This document shows, piece after piece, positions 19,601 to 27,189 of a stretch of 64,000 bases of DNA. This DNA is from Symsagittifera roscoffensis. Its lineage: Eukaryota > Xenacoelomorpha > Acoela > Convolutidae. The stretch covers positions 2,332,073-2,396,072 of the forward strand of contig NC_087063.1 of assembly GCF_963678635.1 (NCBI RefSeq), read 5' to 3'. Positions within the stretch are counted from its first letter, which is position 1. Each line of letters begins with the position of its first letter. The notes below the pieces were generated by a model that was given only the letters and a program-made list of their open reading frames with translations, had not been told where the DNA came from and ran no database searches. A program made the translations under genes and the position numbers.

Positions 19601-21902
19601 AATCTAAATCGGGTTCTCGAATTGAAGAAGGATGGGATGCTCTCTTTTTTATTGCTATTTTCCTTAATTGTGGTGTTAAGGTCATCATTAAGATTTCTGT
19701 CATCTTAGTGTTTTTATAGTCGTGTGTATTTAGTGAATATGCTTTTCGAACTAGTGTTTCGATTCTTACTGCTATTTGCTTGATGGTTTCGTTTGGTAAT
19801 CTGCGAATTTCATTACATAAAACTCTTTGTTGTTGTTTGTTTCTTTCGGAGTCAAACATTTTTGAAAATTCTTGTGTAAATCTTTTCCAGTTTGATTTTA
19901 TTTCTTGAGGTAGTACTGAAAACCATTTTTGGGCTGCGCCATCTAAGGTTGTTTGTATTAACGCTGTGCGTCGATGTATCCAATTTTGATGTAGTGGCGT
20001 ATTTATTGGTTCAGGTCCGATATTTAAAATCAGGTTTGCTGTTACTGCATTTAAATAGTCTTCTACAGAGTATTCAGGGTCTGTTCCTGTGAAAACCATT
20101 AAGGGTTTATTTGATGTTATTGATGATCCACCCATAAGGTATGGATTCATTGTCATTTGTAATGATTCAGCTGCATTTGGCATTTGAGAAAAATTTGAAA
20201 GTTGGTTTCTTGTTATTTCATGTTGTTGAAGATAATACGGGAGTGGTATTTCATTTTGCATTTGTGATGGTTGATACGAGTGTGTAGTCATTGGATTTTG
20301 TTGTTGAATTGGTTGAAAAGATTGTATATTAATTGGATTTGGTTGTTGAATTGGTTGTTGATATTGTGCATCTATTGATTGTGGAGAAAAATTTCTATGG
20401 TTTGTACGTGTTTTCTGTATTCCTTGTCTACGATATTCTTGAGTATTTGGTGCAAATATATCTGGTTGTAAGAAATCTTCATCTGAGGATAAATAATCCA
20501 TTTGATAAGATGTTTGTTTTTTATTTTTATTTTGTTGAAAAAATGGGTAATTTTCACTGCGATCCTGTGGAGGATTTGGTTGAAAATTATTTGAATTATA
20601 TTGGGCTGTTGGGTTATCCCAGTTTCGAGGTTTTGTATATTGATTAAAATTCCTTTGTGGTTGATAATTTGTTTTTGACGGATGTGTATAGTTATAATTA
20701 TGGTCTGCAAAGTTGTTTCTAGTGAATGTTTTGCGTGTTTTTGATGGTATTGTCATGGGTTTGTATGTTTGGTAATCCATATGTGAATATTTAGGGGCAA
20801 CCGAAGGTTTTACGGTTGATTGTAAGGTTACCTGTGTTTGTGAAGGATTTGTATTTCTTGGTGTTGTTAAATTTGGGCGTATTGGTGAAATACTTTGTTG
20901 TGTAGTTGTTGTGTGTACAATTTCTTCATTTATGAAGTGTGATGGTGTCTGGATATCTTGTTGAGTAAGATTCCTAGTTCCATTGAGGTTTTCATTGTGT
21001 ATGACTGTAGAGTTTAAACTATTATTTTGTGTATCGGGTAAAAATGTATTATAGTTTAATGGTGTTGCATCAATTGTTAATGGTATTACTCTTACATAGT
21101 CTCTTATGTAAGATATTGTACCTATTGCTTGACTTGAGATTGATTGTGGGAAGCTTATAAATGCGGGATGAGACCATTCGGGGTCCCAAACATAATCTGA
21201 TTGTTCTGTGATAGCGGTTTCATCGTTCGAATTTTGGGGTCTAAAATTTTTTCTTGCTTGTGCAATTAAATCAATATTGTGTGTGAAATAATCTATTATG
21301 AACCATGCTAAAATTTTTTGTAAATCGTGTCTGGTATGTTGTGAAACGTCGTCTTTCGTGAAATTTTCTTTAATGACGTTCAAATAACTAGAGAGTAGTG
21401 TGATTTCATGTCGTACTCTTAAATGTTTAGATGTGTCTGTCGGTGAGACATTTGTTAATGGTAGTTCATTTTCTAATATTGAAATATAACTATATATTAT
21501 TGCGAAAACTTCATTGGTGAAAATGGAGTTTGCTCTTTGTGAGTTATGGTATTGGATGCTTTTTATATATTCTGAAAAGACTTTTGAAAATTCTAAATCG
21601 AGATCGTCTGTTTGAATAGTATATGTTCTATTATTATGGTTTGGGGAAGTGAATTCTATAGAGTAGATTCCATACTGTTGTGTTATGTTGCATATATCTT
21701 TTAGATAGTGATCTATGATTTGTCTTTTGATTTTTACATCGGGGAACTCTGTTTTACATGGACTAATTCCGGGTTCAAATAAATTTATGAGTAAATTTTG
21801 ACAAAATAAGTGTTGTCCTCTATCAGTATCTGCGTCTACTATAAAGGGAAAGATTTCATCATCATCTGGAGTTTCTTCACCTGGAGTGTGTGTTGAGCTC
21901 AT
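13680..21902 (-). CDS. gag-pol: Gag-Pol polyprotein, 2,740 aa, single frame
   Basis: Residues 1 to about 270: N-terminal domain shared with E1. About 270-590: Gln/Asn/Pro-rich linker. About 600-790: capsid-like retrotransposon-gag region. C842-C845-H850-C855: CCHC zinc knuckle. About 870-1,085: Asn/Arg/Ser/Tyr-rich RNA-binding-like tract. D1229 in DSGA: aspartic protease. Reverse transcriptase with Y-L-D-D at 1737-1740. RNase H with D1886, E1929 and D1956. Integrase with HHCC finger (H2256 and C-x2-C near 2281-2287), catalytic D2321, D2381 and E2417 (D-59-D-35-E), and GPY at 2594-2596. Order and motifs are Ty3/Gypsy class. Gag and Pol are fused with no frameshift or stop, so Gag:Pol ratio must be set another way. 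The start ATG lies inside the end of the 155-aa ORF. There is no chromodomain. It appears fully functional. Confidence 0.95.
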   Translation of the reverse strand: MSSTHTPGEETPDDDEIFPFIVDADTDRGQHLFCQNLLINLFEPGISPCKTEFPDVKIKRQIIDHYLKDICNITQQYGIYSIEFTSPNHNNRTYTIQTDDLDLEFSKVFSEYIKSIQYHNSQRANSIFTNEVFAIIYSYISILENELPLTNVSPTDTSKHLRVRHEITLLSSYLNVIKENFTKDDVSQHTRHDLQKILAWFIIDYFTHNIDLIAQARKNFRPQNSNDETAITEQSDYVWDPEWSHPAFISFPQSISSQAIGTISYIRDYVRVIPLTIDATPLNYNTFLPDTQNNSLNSTVIHNENLNGTRNLTQQDIQTPSHFINEEIVHTTTTQQSISPIRPNLTTPRNTNPSQTQVTLQSTVKPSVAPKYSHMDYQTYKPMTIPSKTRKTFTRNNFADHNYNYTHPSKTNYQPQRNFNQYTKPRNWDNPTAQYNSNNFQPNPPQDRSENYPFFQQNKNKKQTSYQMDYLSSDEDFLQPDIFAPNTQEYRRQGIQKTRTNHRNFSPQSIDAQYQQPIQQPNPINIQSFQPIQQQNPMTTHSYQPSQMQNEIPLPYYLQQHEITRNQLSNFSQMPNAAESLQMTMNPYLMGGSSITSNKPLMVFTGTDPEYSVEDYLNAVTANLILNIGPEPINTPLHQNWIHRRTALIQTTLDGAAQKWFSVLPQEIKSNWKRFTQEFSKMFDSERNKQQQRVLCNEIRRLPNETIKQIAVRIETLVRKAYSLNTHDYKNTKMTEILMMTLTPQLRKIAIKKRASHPSSIREPDLDFRKLVDKLEQAEITMKLEETENLKLQYVNKIETTPTNINNIQESETDLVEKITEILNIYEKNPNFKGKPSFKKWCNYCRRYGHSISECRQKQQDSQNKPQKYKEPNKSFYQYMKKDQNLPNKNVYSNNSSGKPLPNNTSYTRNQSPYNSSYRGRSPERRNTYNSSQNHYNRPNSRNNYSRSNSNTQRFVSRSNSQPRNNYYPNNQSRNSSYNRNRNYSYNRNRSYSNNRNQNYPNNRSRNNSYNRSNYNRPNSNYQNRSRNNSQNRHPSYNNRYRNYSKSPHRNNNHYNTSNNRHRSSTPKHQRQINQVQSNPETTSDPPGIDDTVTDTLQLNQINCTSSDSESDTENTLAINMIKVENDYESVIYEQPFPSHIYENQSEFLQNHYTTPINSTPTTQETNAKNTTAQPDQNAKTKCLNTNHIYQNIQKEQPKEKIWTIPFLLESPRNKEFQPPDLEIDFLIDSGAESNIINIPTWNEIKSLHPKLTPLETSSKLATAQGSTLINYGKIQLFLLPTRTIEQSKILNKPFKQIFHITDIKYNIIGIPFISKYIPTINIINSKILIKDKYTKTKETSLTFFQRLNKQPPFFSKFYPIFNQQRKHLKPLSGNIYNFSIKQVHQYDKEQNKQKFYMSDFEFKPIHKFFKITISSIKYLKNSNSDIISLHVYNNTPYQVTLPLGLLGYCETNATITPIHEKAYRVNNILQLLDICQSTILNEELSINNIISNENRNTDYFTKTPYFKPTFNISNYTEHQQKFLTMFNFQHSQITQDEFEKLAKQLIKYSSVYATSKFDVGKISSSLHLPLKPDAVFKKQRASKVPIHLHDKVNRLLDILEQYNIISPVNKEEQPKGNTFINPVIILAKGESLKIVLDARYLNSLIDESKCNWPIEPIQVILTKINGKYFTTADMNSAYNQMPLDEQSRRLTQFVIGNQQYEFNRLFYGISIGPAAFSAFMSKIFRPLILKKNAITYLDDVFMQSQTKDEMFKVLETYHQILQNENLKAAPDKSHFFLTRVKFLGHNIERKTITPLKSRIDAIQKLQPPTNKKKIQEFLGMLNFLSKYVYKMQLYLRPFYNILRQQNNFEWNTEHQTRFEEIKKLLTEQISNTIPDPDQPFYAMCDASNFGIGAALLQSHNGTNKMNLISANSRLFTQAELRLSTLMRECTAIIYTLTEYEFLILGSKHPTVLFTDHKPIIFLFTQKSNPNHRVYRFQLILMKFPNLHIVWTAGKNLALPDTLSRNTPPELLTRKTTVEIPKNIKFYLAENETSPRLECKYAVKTDIEQSQINNLQHFPLYLDCQNNHYEVDLLGTSTFKPIPYSQWIKNNTQQKRTKQHLPKKDHFPLIEKEDLTDKINLSGPQTNDSKYTINQVFDLHDPLDTIPLSKLEIENIFLPPTETITISTLKQYQNLDPVIRQLKSWHKYKTKPIKADSTILGNKTLLRYFRKFNNTTINEKTDLLEYNLNESTVPCLPISMILIAFNISHTQNIKGHSGSEKTYSNFIQNFYFPNAPIWIKVLCNDCIVCQLNKPYPNQKQIAQKQDFKGQSLYFNHRISFDTKGPISPSSEGNSYIMVIVDAFTHYVALNPVPHCNAYYAYTTLYEHWIAKFGLPEILVTDNGTEFINNEIITLCHLYNIKHKPRTSHAPWTNGLVEGMNRSLQEYLRCIINGNDTKYTEWSADVKLFPLAYNSQITTTLGMSPYEMVFNQKPRKPIMFTANSHKNAQGYCQPNKDSICYNLPLHTHDEDHFHHPQILKLASGTHTEWILNRDKKHNEIYQKITKKLLQRQNINEQINSRFTPASDLKIGTFVLIPNFNTQKGISKKLQPLRKGPYQIIAKPTDVTYKIIDSNKKEIVQHRNNLLPYYPKEYALRELTQLYSFTGLKIIQNEPHLKNTEQNDNPTENQNTKPIATKNNTQNHKESPKQRKNRKMTEQIIPQEEIDKSEHRKTTRLRNQPRKNYKMFIPQSKILKKVEFKK

Positions 21903-22344
21903 TTTTTCGTTCGATGACTGTTAATATGTAATTATTAATGTGTCGAATTGGTTGATTCCAATTGTATAGATGTACTGGTTTGTGTTTGTACTGCTTTTTT
22001 ATTCTTCTTTTTCCTCTTTGTGATGAATTTGAAGTTGTTTCTGAGTCAGAAAAATATAATTGATCGTGAAGTGGGTAATTTTTATCTACTGATTCTTTTA
22101 GTTTGTAAAGTTCGTCTAAACTGTTGGTTTCTGATTCTGAAAATGCGTTTCGATTCTTTGAAAATCTTTTTCGTGTTATTTGTCTTTGTTTAGTTATTAT
22201 TTTTCTCTTTAGTGTTTGTCGTTTTGTGCGAATGTATCCAACTGTTTGTGTATGAGGTGTGATTACAAGGTCGTATTTTTTGTTATCTATTTCACAATTG
22301 TGTAAAATGATTGTTTGTTTATTTCCTAGGTTTTTAAATGACAT
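21877..22344 (-). CDS. Basic 155-aa ORF overlapping gag start
   Basis: Starts at ATG in the leader and ends in TGA 26 nt inside gag-pol, in another frame. The middle is strongly basic (KRQTLKRKIITKQRQITRKR), then an acidic Ser patch (SESETNSLDELY), then a second basic block (RGKRRIKKQYKHK). This could be a nucleic-acid-binding or nuclear regulatory protein in the manner of Rev/Tat/Rex, but there is no homology I recognise. E1 keeps the frame length and the overlap although it has lost the AUG and gained a stop. Reinitiation after this ORF could deliver ribosomes to gag-pol. Confidence 0.65.
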   Translation of the reverse strand: MSFKNLGNKQTIILHNCEIDNKKYDLVITPHTQTVGYIRTKRQTLKRKIITKQRQITRKRFSKNRNAFSESETNSLDELYKLKESVDKNYPLHDQLYFSDSETTSNSSQRGKRRIKKQYKHKPVHLYNWNQPIRHINNYILTVIERKNELNTHSR

Positions 22345-23274
22345 AAGGTTTAGGATGACGGATGCAAAAGGTTGTTAAATGATTTCTATTTTCTTAAACT
22401 GTTAGTTCTTACGATTTTTTGGTTAGCTTAACCTGGGTCTTTTTGTTCAGGGTTGGAGAGAAAAGTATATCGATTCCGGAGAATGATTTTACTTTCTCGT
22501 GACTAGTATAAGCTAAGGTGTTAACTTACTTAATCTTACTTAAGGGAGTGATTGTGTTCAAGGGTTGGAGAATAGTAAATCGATCCACAAGGTTCAGGTA
22601 TAATTAGAACGCGAGTAGTTCGTTAGGTACTATTTTAAACTTACTAAGTCTAAGATTTATCCTGGGTCTGGTAAGAGGGGGGATCAAGTGAAGGATGAAT
22701 AACCGAAGTTCTTCACTGTTTATCCTAATTTGAATGATTAGTTTTGTTTAAAAATTTCTATTAGTCTTGGGTCTTTAGAAAGGGTTGGGTAGTGAATCGA
22801 CGTTTGAGGTCGTTAGACACTAATTAAGTGGGTGGGGGAGAACAAAGTTGTTCTGTTTGATCCAAGGATAAGCCTTGATGATCAAATTTAAAATGTAATG
22901 AAGTAGAAAATGATTTAAGATCCAAGGATAAGCCTTGATGATCTGGTTTTAAAGTTAAGTGACTTTAAGTTTTAATGAGGTTTTAAATTTGTGTAAAGGA
23001 AAGATTTAGTGTTTTTATGATATTAGTGGGTTTGATAATTGCTGTTATGTTTTAGGTGATGAAGCTGGAACAACAGGGTGATTTATGATTACTAACCATT
23101 TATTGTCATGCTACTAATTTTTATTTTTATTTTCCAATAAATATTTTTCAAACATGTTTTGTATAATACTGCAGAATTTTAGGAAAACGATCTTAGATCT
23201 TTTTATCAATCGTTATTGTATAATATTAATTTTGTTTAGCGCCTGAAATGATTTTGAAGATTTACTTCAAGGTT
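22345..23274 (-). other. E2 structured 5' leader
   Basis: No long ORF. At about 22,433, 22,555, 22,660 and 22,766 it carries diverged modules sharing CYTGGGTCT, then GGTTGG-AGxG, then a short inverted repeat around ATCGA. At 22,859 and 22,919 are two near-identical units GATCCAAGGATAAGCCTTG + ATGATC. Each can fold as a GATC/GATC plus CAAGG/CCTTG stem with a 5-nt loop. All are conserved in E1. Likely roles are genome packaging, dimerisation or ribosome entry. Confidence 0.55.
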
Positions 23275-23508
23275 TTATGTTTGCAAATGGAAATCTAAAT
23301 TCATTGCAAGTAGTATTCGAAATATAAAAGTTTGTTCTGGCTTTTGCCGAACTATCATGTAACTATACGGCAAGTTTCTACTTTGTCGTATGTCGTCTTT
23401 GGTTCGATGTCTTCTTCCAATTCCGGGTAGTTCTATTATGGTTCGGAATATTGGCTCGGATCTATTGAGTCGGAGAGACATTTCAATTAAATTATTGTCG
23501 TATAACAT
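23275..23508 (-). CDS. 77-aa leader ORF of E2
   Basis: First AUG frame downstream of the PBS, starting about 65 nt after it. Same length and start as its E1 homologue (2,862-3,095), with no indels between them. Arg/Ile/Leu-rich with no recognised domain. It may be a small protein or a uORF controlling ribosome flow along the leader. Confidence 0.45.
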   Translation of the reverse strand: MLYDNNLIEMSLRLNRSEPIFRTIIELPGIGRRHRTKDDIRQSRNLPYSYMIVRQKPEQTFIFRILLAMNLDFHLQT

Positions 23509-23576
23509 TTTGTAAATGTTTTTGTCTAATTTCTAATCTAATTTTGGTTAATTCTAATCTAATAAGGTCTTGTTCG

Positions 23577-23594
23577 AGACTTATGGTCGCACCA
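23577..23594 (-). other. E2 primer-binding site
   Basis: TGGTGCGACCATAAGTCT in element sense, 2 nt after the 5' LTR. The adjoining TTCGA-containing sequence resembles the T-loop side of a tRNA. The tRNA isoacceptor was not assigned. Confidence 0.75.
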
Positions 23595-23596
23595 GA

Positions 23597-24004
23597 TGAG
23601 TTAGGACTGGGGCGTAACTCATAGAGTAATTTCGGATAGGGTACACCGTCTGCTCGTCACGCTATCTTATTTTCGGCCGGATAGATTCGTGCAACTTCTT
23701 AGTCTAATACCGATCCTAATCTTACTCTTATACTATCTAGTCTCAGGTTGTTTAACTAGTCTCTGCTAGGCTCAATAGATCTAGGGTATACTGGTTTATT
23801 GCGGCTGCTGAAGTGCTCGGGAGAGTCCAACTAATTTCTAAGTTAAATTCAAATCTCTCTGGTGCTGAAATTACAAGTAACTTCAGCACTTACAAATAAG
23901 TGGGTTGTTAGTTAGATGGATCATGATTGGTTAATATTAAATACTTTACATTGGTAAAACATTTAATTTATCCAATCATAAAATATAGTTTAGATCAGGT
24001 TCCA
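23597..24004 (-). repeat. E2 5' LTR
   Basis: 408 bp, read as identical to the left LTR at 5,154-5,561. It should carry the promoter for the genomic RNA. Hairpin at 23,862-23,889. Confidence 0.95.
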
Positions 24005-24008
24005 ATAT
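24005..24008. repeat. Target-site duplication ATAT, right
   Basis: Matches the four bases before the left LTR. Confidence 0.75.
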
Positions 24009-24899
24009 AGCGACAAAGTTATTGAGAAAGAAGAATAAGCTGGCTGTTTGTTCTCATTTTGTAAGAAAAATTTTGGGCCAATAATTGAAATGGCTGAAAA
24101 TTTTCAGAAAAATTCATTACTTACTAATGAGTTTTTAAAAATACATATTTCGAAAAATCAATAAAAAGTTCATGACTATACGGACCTAGAGCGACCGTTA
24201 CAAGTATGCGCCACTTAATTTCTCCAGACGACTGCGAAATTTCGCTCTCGCCATATCATTCTTGGTTTCGACTTAATCTCGGACTTTTGGACCGTGTTAT
24301 ATTTTCACCATTAGCTCAGGTTTGTAAAAAACTCGCCCAATTTGACTACAGCAGTGGTACCACACGAAAGTTTTATATACACAAAATGATCATACTCTTC
24401 ACTTGTTTATGTTTTAATTTTTTTGACTTAAAATCGGTATACTTCGAGCATCCAGACGAATGAAACTATTTTTATCATTTTCTAAACTTGTTTGAGCGTT
24501 GCACGCATTTGTGCGCTCTTGCTTGGCACAAAGTGATATGTTTGGACCAGCTTGACCAAAAACAGTTTTACAATCTGTTGTTGTTCTTCTTCCTGATCAG
24601 AACATGTACGAAATTGCTATATCCGGAGCATTTGTCAATGAAAATTTCGTGATTACTGGATATGTATCATTATTCTCAAACACCTTGTCACCTGTTGATT
24701 TCGAGCCATAAAACAAAATCCTGAAATTTTTTTGGTTTATTAATTTTTGCAAAAATGGACAAATTTGAGGTCTCGGTTTTTTCACATACAACCACATGCA
24801 ATTAACAGCTTTCTGAAAGGTACGTTTTCTTAAAACACTACACTTTCAGTCATCATTTGATAATATTGAGCATCTTGAAACTAAGACGACCCCATCACA
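24009..24899. other. No gene seen
   Basis: About 0.9 kb of AT-rich host or older element sequence between E2 and E3. The open frames at 24,206-24,463 (+) and 24,597-24,797 (-) have no supporting features. Confidence 0.5.
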
Positions 24900-25309
24900 C
24901 TCAATCCACAGAATGGCTGAACACAGCCGATATGCCGCCCACAGTCATAACTCGAATGACTTGAAGTACGACTTGACATCGCAGCAAAGGACGTCATTGA
25001 ATCAGACCAATGGCCACCTCAATATTCAATACGTACAGATCCGAGTTACAAGGCATTCCCTCCAGACTCGAGTTTCCCACCATTCCCAAACAGGATCGAA
25101 ACACAGTTCTCCACCAAACAAGAACAAAAGATCATAACAAACCATTTGGAATTCAGATTGATTTTGTTGGCGGTCACAGTCATTGTTGAGTGAGCTTCCT
25201 CCTCCAAGAACGGAATAAAAATGATGCTCGCAAAATACAAACCACCATCATCCATCCTCCATTATAGATAGAAGTCAAAGAACAAAAAACTCTGTAAACC
25301 CCGGATGGG
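24900..25309 (+). mobile_element. E3: 3'-terminal internal fragment of a related element
   Basis: Plus-strand orientation, opposite to E2. It aligns with the inverted E2 sequence 5,562-5,960, for example GTACGACTTGACxTCGCAG, GAxxAGACCAATG and CCATCATCCATCCT. It ends in CCGGATGGG directly before its LTR. The 5' part of the element is missing. Confidence 0.75.
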
Positions 25310-25688
25310 TGGAACCAGATCCAAACTATAATTTATTATTGGTTATAATTTAGATATTTTATACCTATACAATATTAAAGACTAACCAATCACAATATAT
25401 CAAACTAACAACCCACTTATTTGTAAGTGTAGAAATTACTTGTAATTTCAGCACCAGAGAGATTTGAATTTAACCTACAACTTAGATGCTTTCTCCAAGA
25501 GACCGACTCGTAGCAAGACCAGTATACTCTAGATCTATTGAGACTAAGAGATATAAGAGTAAGATTAAGATCGGTATTAGACTAAGAAGTTGCATGAATC
25601 TATCTGGCCGAAAATAAGATAGCGTGACGAGCAGACGGTGTACCCTATCTGAAATTACTCTATGAGTTAGACCTAAGAACTTAACTCA
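25310..25688 (+). repeat. E3 3' LTR
   Basis: 379 bp, starts TGGAACCAGATCC and ends TAACTCA. It is a diverged, shortened version of the E2 LTR in inverted orientation, with the LTR hairpin partly destroyed. Confidence 0.85.
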
Positions 25689-25708
25689 TTAAGCTTTATT
25701 GTTCACTA

Positions 25709-25873
25709 TTCAGAAAGTGCTTCGAGCTCTTGGGCAGAAGCTTGTATCGATGGGCAGATCACTATCGTAATGCTGCAGCAGTTGAACTACTTTGCTTGGG
25801 TGAAGTTGCATCTGAACTGTTTCACACAACTGAACGAATTCAACATCAACCAAAAATCTGTTTAATCGAATGA
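25709..25873 (+). CDS. Possible exon, 54 codons
   Basis: An open frame ending in TGA follows a pyrimidine-rich TTATTGTTCACTATTCAG acceptor-like site. The product is helix-like and Leu/Ala-rich (LYRWADHYRNAAAVELLCLG). No domain is recognised and no partner exon found; it could be chance. Confidence 0.2.
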   Translation, partial: FRKCFELLGRSLYRWADHYRNAAAVELLCLGEVASELFHTTERIQHQPKICLIE

Positions 25874-26109
25874 TGGATTTTTTAATTTTGCTTTTCAGAG
25901 AAACAATTATTTTAATTTATTTGCAAGCGTGGATCTTTTTCCGGATTACCTGTCCATGGAAGTCCATCCTTGGAATTATCCCTGGAGCCAGGCCTGGCTA
26001 GTAGAAAAACCAGATCAAAGTCTTGCCAGCGTTGAAAAACCAGGTCAAAGTATTGCAATGATGCGTACCGGCTCGCAAAGTCTCCATAACTTTATGCTTG
26101 TTTTGTCGA

Positions 26110-26628
26110 TGAGTACTTGATTTATTGTGTTTAGGAAGAGCAGTGGTGCTTCTGAGGCAAGAGTGGCGGAGTTGGAGGGGGATTTGAGGCTGATCAGGAG
26201 TGCATCGCCGACAGTACAGACCTGACATCAAGCTGCAGAAGTATGCACTAGTGATGGCACAGGCCAGATCAGAGACCTTAAACACAATCTACACATCACC
26301 ACACAACAGTGTTACTAGTCCACACTACTCTGTGCTAACGTCGGCTTATATAAAATGCCCTACCCACTGCCCTTTTGGTGATAATTTACAGGCAGACAAA
26401 GTAAACAAAACATAACTATGTGTATCTTTTTTATCAAATGCAAATTCAGAACATAGTCACCACAGATGAGACACACGGTAAAAGATGTTCACACTCTTTC
26501 GATAATTTTCACTTTACTTCGCTATTTGTCTTAAGTACCTTTAAAAAACAATAATGCAATCATTGAAATCCACAACGCACTGTGAGGAGAAAATTGGATC
26601 TTGAGGAGAAGACGAGTCTGAACTGTAC
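26110..26628 (+). repeat. Direct repeat A, copy 1
   Basis: About 520 bp repeated at 28,300-28,840. It begins TGTGTTTAGGAAGAGCAGTG and ends before an LTR fragment in both copies. The first 90 bp can be read as a short coiled-coil-like exon (SGASEARVAELEG) after a TGTGTTTAG acceptor-like site, but both copies then meet stops or frame changes. Confidence 0.6.
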
Positions 26629-26736
26629 GCATAGGGTACACCGTCTGTTTGTCGCGTTATTTGTTTTCAGCCGGATAGGCTCGTGTAACTCCTTAGTCTA
26701 ACATCAATCCTATTCTTACTCTAGAGATATACTGGT
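26629..26736 (-). repeat. Decayed LTR fragment (E4)
   Basis: About 108 bp matching the LTR from ATAGGGTACACCGTCTG to ATATACTGGT, same orientation as E2, with many substitutions. Confidence 0.75.
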
Positions 26737-27189
26737 AAGGAGTAATGAACATAGTAAGTACTATTATACATGTCTTGCTAATTTTTTTGCTTTTTTTTCA
26801 GGAAAAGTCTAAAAATTTGTTCACGCTTAACTTTGAGTTTTTTCGGTTTGAGTCATGATAAATTGTTGAGTTCAGTGTATTTTCATTGTTAAAAGGAAGA
26901 CAGACTCCACTATCGAATAGCAAAAATTTAAAGGTCACGAAAAAGTGATTGGCTTCTGATTTCGAAATTGGAAGTTAACTAGCAGATTTCCCAGCGAAAG
27001 AAAAATTGCTATTTTTATTAATAACTCATCAAACCAATAAGGTTTCAGGTTTACAAACCTAAAATAAAACTTAGCAGTGAATCGTAATAACAAATAACAT
27101 TGGTTAGTCGAAAAAAAAATATTTTACAGGTAAATAAAAAGAATCATAAAACGATTAATTTCAAACTAGAGAAGTTTTAAAATTCCAAA

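Larger units (their letters stand above)
5154..24004 (-). mobile_element. E2: intact 18.85-kb Ty3/Gypsy-class envelope-bearing LTR element
   Basis: A complete element bounded by two 408-bp LTRs that I read as identical, and by ATAT duplications. In sense order it has the 5' LTR, a PBS, a structured leader with a 77-aa ORF, a basic 155-aa ORF, Gag-Pol (2,740 aa), a short frame without AUG, 76-aa and 62-aa membrane proteins, a 378-codon frame without AUG, an envelope-like protein (872 aa), a 597-aa protein, about 1.5 kb of 3' non-coding sequence, and the 3' LTR. Integrase follows RNase H and ends in a GPY module, as in Ty3/Gypsy and retroviruses. Identical LTRs and open frames imply a recent insertion. 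The size is well above that of typical Ty3 elements (about 5-10 kb). Host flanks would rejoin at ATAT. Confidence 0.93.

Noticed and set aside
18098-20647. Several plus-strand open frames opposite gag-pol
   Set aside because: They are antisense shadows of Gag-Pol caused by its biased codons and low-complexity tracts; Phe/Tyr/Cys-rich without domains.
24206-24797. Frames between E2 and E3
   Set aside because: Short, unsupported, no splice or motif evidence.
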